The notes: generated from the letters alone by a model not told the origin. DNA of 64,000 nucleotides from Riptortus pedestris (GCA_019009955.1 CM032233.1:122948501-123012500), one strand, 5' to 3'; counted from the first letter of the stretch, positions 1-11,250 are shown. Translations and numbers: made by a program.

Positions 1-295
1 TTGTAATAAAACGTAACAATATATTAGCGAAACGACAGATGAAGGTTACAAGATCAATAAGACTAGTTATACAAGGTACTCCAATGAAACTGAGTTATTC
101 TGAAATTTGGATAGTATTTCTTCTACCTCTTGCTCCTTTATACTTCACATTTAGTTTAACACAAACTGCTTCGTGAAAAATAGAAACTCTCCTGGGTGAG
201 ACGACAAAAATTAGATGATTTGAAGAATATTTTACAACCTCAATAGCTGATTTCCCAAATGGGAAATCCGATAATACGACCATATAAATAGAAAA

Positions 296-829
296 TCCAT
301 CACTCAGTTGCTGTGGTAACTAGGCATATTTCACACGTGTTGGTGTAACACACATTTGATCTCAACTCACCACATATTCTCTATTTCTATGTAAAAAACA
401 GATAAATAGAAAGAGGGAGGGTTACTGAAGACTCAAAATAAGAAAGTACGAATTGCTCGCTTAATACATGAGTTTCAAAAAAATGCATAGATCAACAATT
501 GCTTAACGAGATTGGTTCAAATGTATTTTACGATTCGACTTATTATAACGGAGGTATTTTGAATTTTCGAATTCCCCCATCCCCCTCCCACAGCCATTAA
601 CGAACATGATCTTTCGTTTTACATAAAACAACTAAATATCGAGTTGGTAACGATTAACACAAATTGCGACCGGTAGAGCGTTAAGAGAAAAATATATATA
701 GTTTTTAATGGACCTCATTTTCGTCATCTCTTGGGTAGGATCGATGGTCGATGGGCATTTGAATTTTTTTTTCAAAATTCGCGTCATGAGTACGACCTCA
801 ATAGCTCATTTCCATTAGGGGAAATCACC
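296..829 (+). mobile_element. HINE-like element, copy 1 (eroded)
   Basis: Family description for all HINE entries: intact copies run GTCCGTCACGC...; hairpin ACGCAG-GGG-CTGCGT; AGCAGATTTCCCACGTG; a variable middle with AAATATCTCGGTTAATATTC; a C-rich tract; GCGACCGCTAGAGCG; (TA)n; GAACGGACCTCATTTTCG; GTAGGATCGATGGACATTTG; then the terminal palindrome and TGCTAAAA. Subterminal inverted repeats, a central microsatellite and a 3' hairpin match Helentron-associated elements (HINE/DINE-1). They encode nothing and depend on an unseen autonomous element. This copy has a diverged 5' end (ATCCATCACTCAG) and palindrome. Confidence 0.7.
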
Positions 830-903
830 TAAGATCTGATGAGTAGAAATAGGGGTTTACTGAAAGTTGAAAACAAGAAAGTATGAATAACTCGCCTAAT
901 ATA

Positions 904-1540
904 AAAGTCCGTCACGCAGGGGCTGCGTAAACTAAGCAGATTTCCCACGTGAAGTTTTACAATAGAGAAATCTGCCTAATAACAGCTGTAGTAGTAAGTA
1001 ACCTCTAAACCTATTCACGAGAGGGACGAATAATTACAAAAACGGCCGCCAGAGCTCACGGCGGAAAGTCCGAACATAGCCACTGCTGCCGAGCACATGC
1101 AGAATACAAATGCAAATATCTCAGTTAATATTCAAGATAGAGAATAAATGTTTATAACAATATTTATAGTAAATTTAATTTGCAATAAGATTGATTCTAT
1201 AATATTTTTCGATCCGACGTATAGTAACGGAGATATTTTGAATTTTCAAAAATCCCCCCTCTAAACCCCCCCTCCCACTGGTCTGATTTCAGCAATTAAC
1301 GAACTTGATCTCTCTTTTTACGTAAAACGCTTAAATATGAAGTTTGGTAACGATTAAACAAAAATTGCGACAGCTAGAGCGTTAACAGACAAATATATAT
1401 ATATAATTTTGAACGGACCTCATTTTCGTCATCTCCTGGGTAGGATCGATGGACATTTGAGGAAATTTTTCGCATTGAGGAAACTCGCGTCATGAGTACG
1501 ACCTCAATAGCTGATTTCCCTTAAGGGAAATCTGCTAAAA
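904..1540 (+). mobile_element. HINE-like element, copy 2, both ends intact
   Basis: Preceded by ATAAAA and ending CTGCTAAAA. The microsatellite is short (about 1393-1404). It carries the CCTAATAACAGC variant after the 5' block, shared with the copies at 11252, 40713 and 52313. Confidence 0.9.
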
Positions 1541-1549
1541 GCTATAAAA

Positions 1550-1930
1550 TGTGTCTAACAAGAGTTGTAGAGCATCCATACTTAAACAAGATTCACTCTA
1601 TTAACGTTTTTGATCCAACTCATAAGGGAGATATTTTGAATTATTGAACCCCCCTCCTATAACCCCGTCCCTATACCTTGGCCGATTTCACCAATTAATG
1701 AATATGAACTTAAGTGTTAAATGAGACAGTTAAATGTCGAGTATCGTATAGATCAAATAAACATTTTCGAGTCAAGACCAAAAAATCTTAATTGATGTCG
1801 TCTTCGCACGTTGTATTTCCAAGTGTCTCAACGCCATAAAAGTTCAATGAAAACAATATTTGGTCCTTAATCCTCCAATAATGTTGTTTATAAAATAACA
1901 TGAGTAGGAGTGGGGTTTTAATGAAGGCTA
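1550..1930 (+). mobile_element. HINE-like fragment, subfamily with CTTAATTGATG block
   Basis: Interior piece with the C-rich tract, GATTTCACCAATTAATG and AAAATCTTAATTGATGTCGTC, then ATGAGTAGGAGTGGGGTTTTAATGAAGGC. Neither terminus is present. The same block recurs at 22480, 31290, 46250 and 49430. Confidence 0.6.
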
Positions 1931-1936
1931 GAAACT

Positions 1937-2757
1937 AAAAAAGTCCGTCACGCAGGGGCTGCGTAAACTAAGCAGATTTCCCTCGTGAAGTTTAGTAATA
2001 GATAAATCTACATACTGGTAACACAACAGCACCGTGAATAAATACTAACGGAAATAAGAAATGTTTCTTCTAATTTCAATAACCTGCCGACAGGAAGCGT
2101 TAGGTTAGAAATGTAAACAAACGGGTCTGCCGCTTCACACCGGAAAGAATAACAATTTCTGTAATATATCAGAATATAACATATTAATTTTATTGAGAAC
2201 TATTTACTATACCTAGTACTGTAATTAATAATGAGTCAGAATAATTGTTATCTCAATCAATCAAATTTTAGTAGTCCAAAACCTTAAGATGGGGGGCAGT
2301 AACCAGGACATATTTGCATGTATCTCGTATAATAAAGGTCTCTTGAATACAATTTTTGGTATTTAAACTTCGAATAATGTGATTTATTATGTAGCAGAGT
2401 ATTGTTTATGTAACATGAGTAGAAGTGGCGGTTTCCTGATGGCTGAAAACTGAAAAATGCTAATATCTCGGTTAATATTCAAGATAGAGAATAAATGTAT
2501 ATAACAATATTTATAGTAAATGTAATTTGCAATAAGAGTGATTCTGAAAATAGTCATCAGTTATCGGCCCACAATTAATAAAAATGCAAATATCTCGGTT
2601 AATACTCAAGATAGAGAATAAATGTATAGAACAATATTTATAGTAAATTTAATTTAACGAACTTGATCTTTCTTTTTACATAAAACGACTAAATATCGAG
2701 TTTGGTAAGAATTGCGACCGCTAGAGCGGTAACAGACAAATATACATACATATATAT
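1937..2757 (+). mobile_element. HINE-like element, copy interrupted by the PLE
   Basis: Intact 5' block at 1937. The ATATCTCGGTTAATATTC segment occurs twice (2465 and 2592), an internal duplication. The TA tract is cut at about 2757 by PLE-linked sequence, and only TCTGCTAAAA remains on the far side (6035-6044). The conserved GGACCTC...CGATGG block is lost. Confidence 0.72.
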
Positions 2758-2801
2758 CTCTGGATTTGGGCTGGCTGGTGGAGGTCCATCATCAACGGAA
2801 G

Positions 2802-3551
2802 GATCAAAAAGGTCAAACACCTCCACTCTTAATATTTCTTTATTACAGGCAAAGTACTTTCGGGGCGAACCGTCCCATCATCAGTGCTCTGTGACACAAC
2901 ATTTATAGTTTCAAAAACATGTAATATATATATGAATAAATAAATAAATAAATATATATATAAAAGTCAACAAAGGTAGTCGAATATTAAAAAACAAACA
3001 AATATATATAAAACGCAATGCTACACTTATGACTAGAACGTTACAAATAAATATTAAAAGCAATAAACAACAAAATAACTAGGAGATGGAGAGGAACTGA
3101 CCTAGAGTTGGTTCCTATTGAGCCGACATCTCCGGCGAGACTGGGAGCCTACTCGGGCCAGGGCGGCTACTGCAGAGGACGGAACATGCCTGAGCACGCC
3201 ACCCTCCCCCCTAATATTAATATTTTTATCTTCTAGCATGTCCATCCTGATCCATAACTGTTCTACTAGATCCATTGTCTTCCCTTTGCCAAGGTGGTCG
3301 AGCACATCGAACTCAACGGCATTTGCTTCATGGCCTTCATTTATCATGTGTTTACGTACCTCCGAAGTCTTGGTGGAAAGGTGCTCTTTTAATCTCCTTC
3401 TTAGCTTCCTTCCACTTTGCCCCACATATGAGCTTCCGCAAGTCAGGCAAGCAACCCGATACACACCAGATCTATCCAGTGGATCGACCGCATCCTTAAT
3501 CCTTGGGAGCATATGTTTTATGGAGCTTAGACTTCGATAGGCAGTACGAAG
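2802..3551 (-). repeat. Left inverted arm of the PLE
   Basis: Reverse complement of 5287-6036. It carries the whole GIY-YIG domain on the minus strand (CDS-like 3102 to about 3540, starting mid-domain), the 3' UTR and the hammerhead motif. The junction with internal PLE sequence is at 3551/3552, where GCAGTACGAAG ends the match. Confidence 0.93.
2845..2892 (-). ncRNA. Hammerhead motif in the inverted PLE arm
   Basis: Exact reverse-strand counterpart of the motif at 5946-5993, with core and stems unchanged. The element thus carries two ribozyme motifs in opposite orientation. Confidence 0.78.
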
Positions 3552-4521
3552 TCCTAGAGGCGTTAATCCTATTAGCTCTAATTCTGCTAGCATTGATAAC
3601 GCTACTAATGACAATTCCCATTGTATTGACACTAGTACTACTGGCCCTTTAAATTGTAATACGAGCTCTCCTAGACTTTTAAATTGCGAGGAGTTGAAAA
3701 ATAAAGACCTGGATGTTGGTACTGTAAATTGCATTCAACAACCCAGAGTAATTAATTTAAGTAATGTCAATTTGGAGACCGAGGAATTAAACATTTTAAA
3801 TAAAGGGTTACAGTATTGTTTAAGAAAACCTCCTTCTAAAAAGGATATTGTGAGCCTTATGGCAGCTGTTGAGTCCATATCTGTTGACAGCCCGGTGGTT
3901 CGGGAAGTGGGGATTGAAATAGAGAAGTTTATAGCAAATCAAATTCCGGGAAAACATAAATCGAATTCTGAATTAAAAGTTCTTAACAGATTAAATATGA
4001 AATTGAAAGAAAACAACCTAATAATTACAAAAGCAGATAAGGGTAAATCAAGCGTAATTATGCCAAGACTAATGTATGTTGAAAAATCATCTGCCCTCTT
4101 GGAGGATTTAGGTTGTAAGCAGTTTAAATCAGGACCCCACTGAACAGTATAACAATACGGTCAGGCAATCCCTTAAGAACATATCTCATATTTTCCAACC
4201 GTATGAAATAAACCAGCTAATTCAAATGAACCCCCTGCCCCCGCTTCTCTATTGTCTACCAAAAAACTCATAAAGACAATATTCCCATGAGACCTATCGT
4301 GTCGTTTGCCTCATCCCCCACTGAAAAATTAGCCAAAAAACTAGTGTACAAATTTAAAACCCTGGTAGATTTCAAACCCAGTTTTTCTTTGAAAAACACT
4401 TCAGACTTGATTAAGAAAATCAATAATCCGAACAGCAAATATCCCTCCAACCGGTTTTTGGCATCATTGGACAGAACATGTTTTCTAACATTCCCCCCAA
4501 GGACGTGGTGAGGGTTTTGAT
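3541..4521 (+). pseudogene. PLE polyprotein, N-terminal part, frameshifted
   Basis: This is the upstream half of the PLE reverse transcriptase. The frame opens just after a stop at the arm junction, so the true N-terminus is missing. Visible family landmarks are ILNKGLQYC (the 'LNKGLxFxP' region of PLEs), NNLIITKADKGKSS (RT motif 1), CLPKxHK followed by MRPIVS (RT motif 2), and an LD...MFSNIPPKDVV region (RT motif A). Reading them in order requires four frame changes, near 4130, 4263 (an extra A in an A6 run), 4476 and 4516. There is also a stop at 4141-4143. The copy therefore cannot make a full protein in this form. Three separate open pieces (3694-4143, 4287-4511, then 4522 on) are fragments of one gene, not three genes. 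Confidence 0.85.
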
Positions 4522-5736
4522 TTGTTTTTCAAAATTAAGAAACTGAACCCAGTAATAGCCAAAGAGTTCCTAGATCTTCTTCAGGTATGTTTAGGCCAAA
4601 ATTTTTTCAAATTTCAGGGACGTTTTTATGCCCTGGAAAACGGCCTTGTGATGGGATCTGCGATTAGCCCACTAGCTGCGGAGTTGTTTATGGATTATTT
4701 GGAATGCAAATATTTGATGTCTAATCGCAACCCATACCGAAATCATATCAATTTCTGGGGGCGTTATGTTGATGACATCATCATAAGTTATTCGGGGGCT
4801 GAGAATGATATGAGGGGTCTTATGGACTATGTCAACAGTTGCCATAGGCAGCTAAAGTTTACTTTGGAGATGGAGAATGAGGGGAAGTTGAGTTTCCTAG
4901 ACTTGGTTATTTCAAGGAAAGGGCCGTCTCACTCCTTCAACATTTATAGGAAGCCTACCGCCACTGCCATCATGATCCCTGCTGATTCGTACCACCATCC
5001 TCAATATAATGCTTCAGGCATCACGTACTTGATAAACCGACTCCTGAGTATCCCGTTGGCAGAAGAGGATTTTCAAAGCGAGTTTAAGTACATAAAACAA
5101 ATCGCAACAGCCAATGGGTACGATGAGAGAATGGTGGATAAAGTCATGGAGCGCCGATTCGCAAAGATGGTCCAAGATGAATTTAAAGAAGGCGAGAGAG
5201 AGACTCGTAATCCTGTGGGCCAACTCAGCATCCCATACCTAGGTAAATTTTCTGAGAAGATAGGACGCATGCTGGAAAAGGTTGGCCTTCGTACTGCCTA
5301 TCGAAGTCTAAGCTCCATAAAACATATGCTCCCAAGGATTAAGGATGCGGTCGATCCACTGGATAGATCTGGTGTGTATCGGGTTGCTTGCCTGACTTGC
5401 GGAAGCTCATATGTGGGGCAAAGTGGAAGGAAGCTAAGAAGGAGATTAAAAGAGCACCTTTCCACCAAGACTTCGGAGGTACGTAAACACATGATAAATG
5501 AAGGCCATGAAGCAAATGCCGTTGAGTTCGATGTGCTCGACCACCTTGGCAAAGGGAAGACAATGGATCTAGTAGAACAGTTATGGATCAGGATGGACAT
5601 GCTAGAAGATAAAAATATTAATATTAGGGGGGAGGGTGGCGTGCTCAGGCATGTTCCGTCCTCGGCAGTAGCCGCCCTGGCCCGAGTAGGCTCCCAGTCT
5701 CGCCGGAGATGTCGGCTCAATAGGAACCAACTCTAG
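4522..5736 (+). CDS. PLE reverse transcriptase (palm/thumb) plus GIY-YIG endonuclease, 5'-truncated frame
   Basis: A 404-codon open frame; its first codon is TTG, so it is the 3' portion of a longer frame and not a real start. RT motifs in order: GRFYALENGLVMGSAISP at residues 33-50 (motif B region) and RYVDD at 81-85, with the catalytic aspartates of motif C. A thumb-like region follows to about residue 260. The GIY-YIG nuclease has GVYRVACLTCGSSYVGQ at 284-300, R308, H312, GH at 328-329 and the catalytic-type glutamate E352, with the Cys/His pattern usual in PLE nucleases. The tail after residue 370 is basic. In PLEs this enzyme nicks DNA and primes reverse transcription at the target. This part is uninterrupted, whereas the upstream half is frameshifted. 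Confidence 0.9.
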   Translation: MFFKIKKLNPVIAKEFLDLLQVCLGQNFFKFQGRFYALENGLVMGSAISPLAAELFMDYLECKYLMSNRNPYRNHINFWGRYVDDIIISYSGAENDMRGLMDYVNSCHRQLKFTLEMENEGKLSFLDLVISRKGPSHSFNIYRKPTATAIMIPADSYHHPQYNASGITYLINRLLSIPLAEEDFQSEFKYIKQIATANGYDERMVDKVMERRFAKMVQDEFKEGERETRNPVGQLSIPYLGKFSEKIGRMLEKVGLRTAYRSLSSIKHMLPRIKDAVDPLDRSGVYRVACLTCGSSYVGQSGRKLRRRLKEHLSTKTSEVRKHMINEGHEANAVEFDVLDHLGKGKTMDLVEQLWIRMDMLEDKNINIRGEGGVLRHVPSSAVAALARVGSQSRRRCRLNRNQL

Positions 5737-6036
5737 GTCAGTTCCTCTCCATCTCCTAGTTATTTTGTTGTTTATTGCTTTTAATATTTATTTGTAACGT
5801 TCTAGTCATAAGTGTAGCATTGCGTTTTATATATATTTGTTTGTTTTTTAATATTCGACTACCTTTGTTGACTTTTATATATATATTTATTTATTTATTT
5901 ATTCATATATATATTACATGTTTTTGAAACTATAAATGTTGTGTCACAGAGCACTGATGATGGGACGGTTCGCCCCGAAAGTACTTTGCCTGTAATAAAG
6001 AAATATTAAGAGTGGAGGTGTTTGACCTTTTTGATC
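5287..6036 (+). repeat. Right arm of the PLE (native 3' end)
   Basis: Contains the last 150 codons of the PLE frame, a 230-bp 3' UTR with ATATAT and TTTATTTA tracts, the hammerhead motif, and AATAAA at about 5994-6001. It ends GACCTTTTTGATC. Confidence 0.92.
5946..5993 (+). ncRNA. Minimal hammerhead ribozyme motif in the PLE right arm
   Basis: Core CTGATGA at 5954-5960 and GAA at 5977-5979. Stem I pairs ACAG(A)GCA 5946-5953 with TGCCTGT 5987-5993. Stem II pairs GGG(A)CG 5962-5967 with CGCCC 5971-5975, loop GTT. Stem III is the very short palindrome AGTACT 5980-5985, and the predicted cleavage site is after U5986 (a UH site). PLEs are known to carry small hammerheads with very short stem III. 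All conserved core positions are present; activity is inferred. Confidence 0.8.
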
Positions 6037-6044
6037 TGCTAAAA

Positions 6045-6519
6045 TACAAATATCTCAGTTATAATATAATATATCACATTTATAGAACATTAAATTTGCA
6101 ATGAATAAATGAATTTAGCCTTTATTATAAAGATTAATATGAAAAATAAAAGTTAACAAAATTAACATATACATGAATATAAGGTACAAAATACAAATAC
6201 ACCAATAAACAGTATTACTTACAAACTTATAAAACAACTTATGTTTTACTCTGTATAGGTCTTCCCCGAAGGGAGTACGGCCTAACTTCCCGGAGTGGCC
6301 TATTGGGATTTTGCAAATATGATAATACAATTAATAATCTTCCCACGCATAATATCGGAGATATTTCGAAATTCATTTCTCCAAACTCCCCCCACTCGTT
6401 TCAGCCGTTCACGATCTTTAGTTTTACATTAAACGTTTAAATATCAATTTTGGAAACGATTAAACAAATAATTGCGAACACTAGAGAGTTAACAGACAAA
6501 TATATATTTACAGTTTTGA

Positions 6520-6561
<42 letters not shown>

Positions 6562-6690
6562 GAAATCATGACGCGGAGGTAGTCCTCATGACGCAATTTT
6601 CAAAAAATTTCTTCAAATGTCCGCCAGTCCTACCCGGAATATCAAAATAAAGGGAACTGGGATCCGTTCAAAACTATATACGATTATACA
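6045..6690 (+). mobile_element. Chimeric HINE-like fragments back to back
   Basis: Plus-strand interior sequence (ACAAATATCTCAGTT, then TTAACAGACAAATATATAT) runs into a (TA)n tract at 6523-6557. It is followed by minus-strand 3' sequence (GGGAAATCATGACGCG, CTTCAAATGTCC) to about 6690. Two copies appear fused at the microsatellite. Confidence 0.6.
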
Positions 6691-6699
6691 ATAATTGAG

Positions 6700-6870
6700 A
6701 CCGATTCAAAGGCATTCTTTATGGGAGGGCTTTTGTTTTGTAATAATTCTTGTAGGCCGTGAGGTATCCTTGCTGTTGGTCTTCTGCAGTCTGAAAGTAT
6801 GTGTTTGATTGACAACGTCGTATTACATGCCCTGCAAGTCTGTGGTTATTCTGTCTAGCAAATTAAACGT
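6700..6870 (-). pseudogene. LINE C-terminal fragment
   Basis: Minus-strand translation gives CRACNTTLSIKHILSDC, the Cys/His segment near the C-terminus of Jockey/I-type non-LTR retrotransposon ORF2 proteins (C-x2-C...T-x-KHxL...C). No complete frame remains. A related fragment lies at 19.95 kb. Confidence 0.6.
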
Positions 6871-7038
6871 CGTTGAGTTTAAGTTTAACTTTAATTGATA
6901 TGCTTTTGTCCTTATTGCATTTATTTATTTACTTTTCATTTCATTTATTAATTTTGTTTGTAATTACCATACTTATTTTAATATTGTATTTTATTTTTAT
7001 TTTTTTTATTTCTTGAATATTTGAATAGACAGTTGATA

Positions 7039-7086
<48 letters not shown>

Positions 7087-7552
7087 AAAATAATGATGTA
7101 TTTAAACATAATAATACATGTAATATGCCATGTGGCAATGGAACATGTATTCGAATAAATAACTCCTCACAGGGTTACTATGAAGAGAAAAAAAAAGTCT
7201 GTGGTTCACCCCTAGTCGTGAGATACTAAATCGGTTAATAAACCCTTCGATTAATTCCTAAATAGCTTCTAATGCCACTACAATATAACCGGGAAGGTGT
7301 CAGCTGATTACTCCATTTCCTACCAAAGTCGCGTATCTTTTGAGCCAAACTTTTTCATATTTAGATAATTAAATAGCGTTGCGGGTGAAGTGGCTGGACC
7401 ATCTGCTCCCGCTTAATACTGCCCAAACTGGAGCGTGCAATTGAGTTTATGACTGAGTGCAACTGAGTTTATTAAAAACCATAACCATTATACGGGGCAT
7501 AGAAATCACACAACTCACACATATATTTAGATCTCATGTGGGCAAAATATGT

Positions 7553-7654
7553 TTATAGCAGATTTCCGTTAAGGGAAACATGACGCGATTTTCGAAGAAT
7601 TTCTTCAAATGTCCATCGATCCTACCCAGGAGATGACTAAAATGAGGTCCGTTC

Positions 7655-7700
<46 letters not shown>

Positions 7701-8023
7701 ATGTATATTTGTCTGTTACCGCTCTAGCGGTCGCAATTCTTACCAAACTCGATATTTAGTCGTTTTATGTAAAAAGAAAGATCAAGTTCGTTAAATTAAA
7801 TTTACTATAAATATTGTTCTATACATTTATTCTCTATCTTGAGTATTAACCGAGATATTTGCATTTTTATTAATTGTGGGCCGATAACTGATGACTATTT
7901 TCCCGCCAAAAGCTAGTACGGCCCTTTGTCGTAACTGTTCGGCTCTCGATGAAGATTTCTCTATTGTATAACTTCACGTGGGAAATCTGCTTAGTTTACG
8001 CAGCCCCTGCGTGACGGACTTTT
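7553..8023 (-). mobile_element. HINE-like element
   Basis: The 3' palindrome is altered (GATTTCCGTTAAGGGAAA). A (TA)n tract lies at 7660-7696, and the 5' block (TTAGTTTACGCAGCCCCTGC) is intact. It belongs to the same short subfamily as the copy at 1937 (GAATTGCGACCGC without the ATCAAACAAA block). Confidence 0.85.
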
Positions 8024-8369
8024 CTTGTACCCCTATTACATTAAAAATGCAAAGTGTTTTCCAGCGATTTGAAATTACTTCATTAGAAGTTTCTAAGTTC
8101 TGCCTGATCGGTAGAGATATGACAAAAAGGGGGCTCATTTCGTTGAAATTTGACGTGATTACAATATATCATTACAAAACAGATCCTATGAGATTTATCG
8201 TAGTTGGTTTTTTTGTAGGAAGTTCTTGGGGTAAAAACAAACTGTCGGACAATGGGATTAGATTATATATTCCCGGGAATTTGTAAATTTCTTTTTTCTC
8301 TTTTTTTGAGGCCATCATATTTATTCTAAAAAACTATGAACTCGTGAGGAGCTACCCAAATATGCCAAG

Positions 8370-8620
8370 TAAAGACAAGTACGAAATAGGTCCTAGTTGG
8401 TGTCCTCAGGAAGGATGTTTGAGCAGTAAGTTTCTATACTATGAGGATGCTGATAGGGAATCCTTCCATACCAGTCATTGCCAATCTCTAAGATGAAACA
8501 CCTAAGAAGATCCCAAAATTAGTATTAGGTAACTTCAATGGCCAAATAGGCAGGGTCTTGCTTCTTGCAATTGTCTTCGATCAAGAACGACTTGAATGAG
8601 AAACTAGTCAGGTCACGGCG
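8370..8620 (+). pseudogene. Possible LINE endonuclease fragment
   Basis: Translation includes KLVLGNFNGQIGR, resembling the GDFN-x-x-(I/V)G segment of LINE apurinic endonuclease domains. The surrounding frame is short and interrupted. Confidence 0.35.
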
Positions 8621-8625
8621 AATAT

Positions 8626-9190
8626 AGAGAGGAGACGTTAATTTGATAACATCTACAACGACTGGACATACATAACGTTTGGGACATTTTCCCCTTTGAT
8701 TAGTAAATAGCGGCGGTGGAGGGCGGAGAGCCAGTGATCTGCCCCTACTTAATCCTGTTGGGGCTGAATCAGGGCAGGGTTGAGTGTTTGATTGCTTTTG
8801 CTATAATCACATTGATCAGGGGCAAGCTCTCGCTCTCTTAGTATTCAATCCTCCTACTCCAATCACCTCTCATTGTTATTCGTTCTTTGTAACCTCTCTT
8901 CAAGTAATAATCCACTTCGTTACTCTTTAAGCCTTCTTAGATTTTGTCTCGATTCGAATTTGAACACCTACCCACTCTCGTCCCAAACAGGAAATTGTTT
9001 ACCAAACTTTTACTTCTTCGAGCATGTTCCCCGTGAAAGATCTGTTTGAGGGCAAGTGAATAAGGTAGTAGCTAGTAGGATACATTCATCCCTCGAAACG
9101 GAGCTTAGCAAACATCCCTTGTCAATAGTTTTTAAAGAGAACAATTTTTGTCAACTAACGGACCATAGTGGAAACTCCTATAATAGTTAT
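8626..9190. other. Unassigned repeat-like stretch
   Basis: Includes a GC-richer block at 8700-8790 (CTGCCCCTACTTAATCCTG) with weak similarity to 53500-53570. No open frame or RNA gene is supported. Confidence 0.3.
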
Positions 9191-9197
9191 TTATTAT

Positions 9198-9795
9198 ACT
9201 AGTGACGAAAGTAGATCATTTTACAACTCGAGTGAAACGTTTACCCACACGAGCGAAGCGAGTGTGGTAATTTCACAAGAGTTGTAAATTCTACTTTCGT
9301 CACGAGTGTAATATTACATTTTTTCTGTAATCGTGTAATACATGATCAGATCTAACCAGAATATGAAAAAAATTAGGATGTTGTGAAGATTATGGTATGT
9401 TGTTGGTAGGTTATAAGCATGGTTGTGAAAGGTTATAAGCATAGTTATAAAACAACTAGTGATGATTGTGAAGTAGTGCAGTTATAAACAAGTGCAGGTT
9501 ATAAACAAGGAAGGTAATTATTATTATATTTAAATTTTAAAAAAATATTGATTATTTCCACCAATAATTCATTCACATTTCAATTTATTTTGTTAAAATA
9601 AATTCTTACGATGTTAAGAAACATTTAAAAGCATTTAATTTCCAACTTCAAATTATTTTTTAATTTATACTTATTAATAATTAAGAAGGCAATTCACTTT
9701 CTTCACTCTATTGCAAAATGGTTCACTTTCTTCACTCATTTCAGTTTAGTAATGTTACCATTATTCAACGATTACAGAAAAAACACTATTTATTT
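9198..9795. mobile_element. TIR element (MITE-like) with a long palindrome at one end
   Basis: Positions 9200-9309 form a near-perfect hairpin centred on CCACACGAGCGAAGCGAGTGTGG-type sequence. From about 9305 to 9787 the unit is bounded by inverted TTTTTTCTGTAATCG / CGATTACAGAAAAAA. The interior contains ACATTTAAAAGCA and TCACTTTCTTCACTC repeats. A reverse-oriented copy starts at about 63600. No transposase is seen. Confidence 0.65.
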
Positions 9796-10154
9796 GATAC
9801 TAATGGAGGAATTCATTAATCACGTAAATTATACGCAATTGGTGTGAGAAAATATCACTATTAATTATTTATTGTGTTAACCTGGAACTTCTGTCTACAC
9901 CCCAACTTACTCAATAGGAAGGGTAGTGGCTAATTAGATCAATTTCAAAACCGGCGTATTTACCAGAAAATAGTTTATATGTTAATATTGACTACTGGTA
10001 TTCGTGGTGCCGTTTTAAATATTACAAAGATAATTAAATCATTAAATGCTATATTCTTTTATCATGTATCCTTGGTCACTGCTCTTTAAAATAGGGTGCT
10101 GGCTGCTAGTCAAACACAGGAAATCATTATTAATAATAAGGTAGGTACTGCACC

Positions 10155-10275
10155 ATTAGCAGATTCCCCTTCAGCTATTGCGGTCGTATTCATGACGCGA
10201 TTTTCGAAAACTTTCTTCAAATGTCCATCGATCCTACTCAGTAGATGATGAAAATGAGGTCCGTTGAAAATTATA

Positions 10276-10358
<83 letters not shown>

Positions 10359-10803
10359 CTGTTGTCACTCTAGCGGTCTCAATTTTTATTTGATCGTTAC
10401 CGAATTCGATATTTAAACGTTTTATGTAAAACGACAGATCAAGTTCGTTAATGGCTGAAATCAGACAAATGGGAGGTGGGGTTTAGAGGGGGGATTTTCG
10501 AAATTTCTCGGTTACTATACGTCGGATCGAAAAATTGTATAGAACTAATCTTATTGCAAATTAAATTTGCTGTAAATATTGCTATATACATTTATTCTCT
10601 ATCTTGAATATTAACAGAGATATTTGCATTTTATTGAGTGTAGCGGACATGATGAGATCGGCTAACTTCGGTTACAGTCGTGAGTTTCCGGCTAGCTAGT
10701 TCGGCCATTTCAGTGACTGTTTGGTTCTCGTGAAATTTCTCTATTCTAAAACGTCGCGTGGGAAATCTGCTTAGTTTACGCAGCCCCTGCGTGACGGATT
10801 TTT
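10155..10803 (-). mobile_element. HINE-like element with compound (CA)n(TA)n microsatellite
   Basis: Ends TTAGCAGATTCCCC and TGCGTGACGGATTTTT. The microsatellite at 10275-10353 is (CA)n followed by (TA)n, reading in this orientation as TA then TG. All core blocks are present. Confidence 0.88.
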
Positions 10804-10805
10804 TT

Positions 10806-11250
10806 TTTACAGTGCAGAGTTGTTGGTAGCCCTGAATGATGAGCTGAGTGCCTTGTTGATCTCGGCCTGGAGCATGTGGGGCGATGCGAAGGGATGCTGG
10901 GGGAATGGTGCAAATCAGGAAGGAGATTAAGACTATGTGAGCCTGATGAAGCGAGGAGTGAGAGCCAGCCACCGCCCTCTTGGTGGCTGCTTAGTGAAAT
11001 ATAACAAATTGGGTGAGCTGGTCAGGGATTGGAATTAGCGCGGGGCTAGTGAATGCATTACCCGTCCCACCAGCCCTCTACCCAGCGCGGGGAGACTAAC
11101 AATCTGCCCTAAAGGGATTAGCTCCTCCCAACAGCTGCCTCACTCTCTCCTCATTAAATTAAATATACTCCCCAAATTGAATGTTCCGCCTTCACCTTTT
11201 GAGTGCCAGGGGCTTTTTGCAACTGTGAATGTTACTGTCTTCGAATCATA
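10806..11250. other. Unassigned GC-richer stretch
   Basis: Holds TGCTCCAGGCCGAG-type and CAGCGCGGGGAGAC sequence, richer in GC than its neighbours. No frame is convincing; the 113-residue frame on the minus strand spans a HINE boundary and is not a gene. Confidence 0.3.

Larger units (their letters stand above)
2802..6036 (+). mobile_element. Penelope-like retroelement (GIY-YIG type) with inverted terminal arms
   Basis: The element has a broken reverse-transcriptase region on the + strand (3541-4521), an open RT/GIY-YIG frame (4522-5736), and a 750-bp 3' segment (5287-6036) repeated in reverse complement at 2802-3551. The arms look almost identical; both encode the same antisense and sense peptides, which suggests recent formation. 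GIY-YIG endonuclease with a YVDD reverse transcriptase defines EN+ PLEs, and inverted 5' copies of the terminal segment are a known PLE arrangement. It sits in a HINE copy: HINE sequence runs up to about 2757, and a remnant of its terminus (TCTGCTAAAA) resumes at 6035. The stretch 2758-2801 (TGGATTTGGGCTGG...) is of uncertain origin. Confidence 0.93.

Noticed and set aside
904..1540. HINE copies as classical TIR MITEs or LTRs
   Set aside because: No target duplications, inverted repeats are subterminal rather than terminal, and the 3' palindrome plus A-run fits Helentron-type ends better.
3118..3540. 140-codon frame on the strand opposite the GIY-YIG coding sequence, and its twin at 5298-5720
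   Set aside because: Antisense shadow of the PLE arm; no family features.
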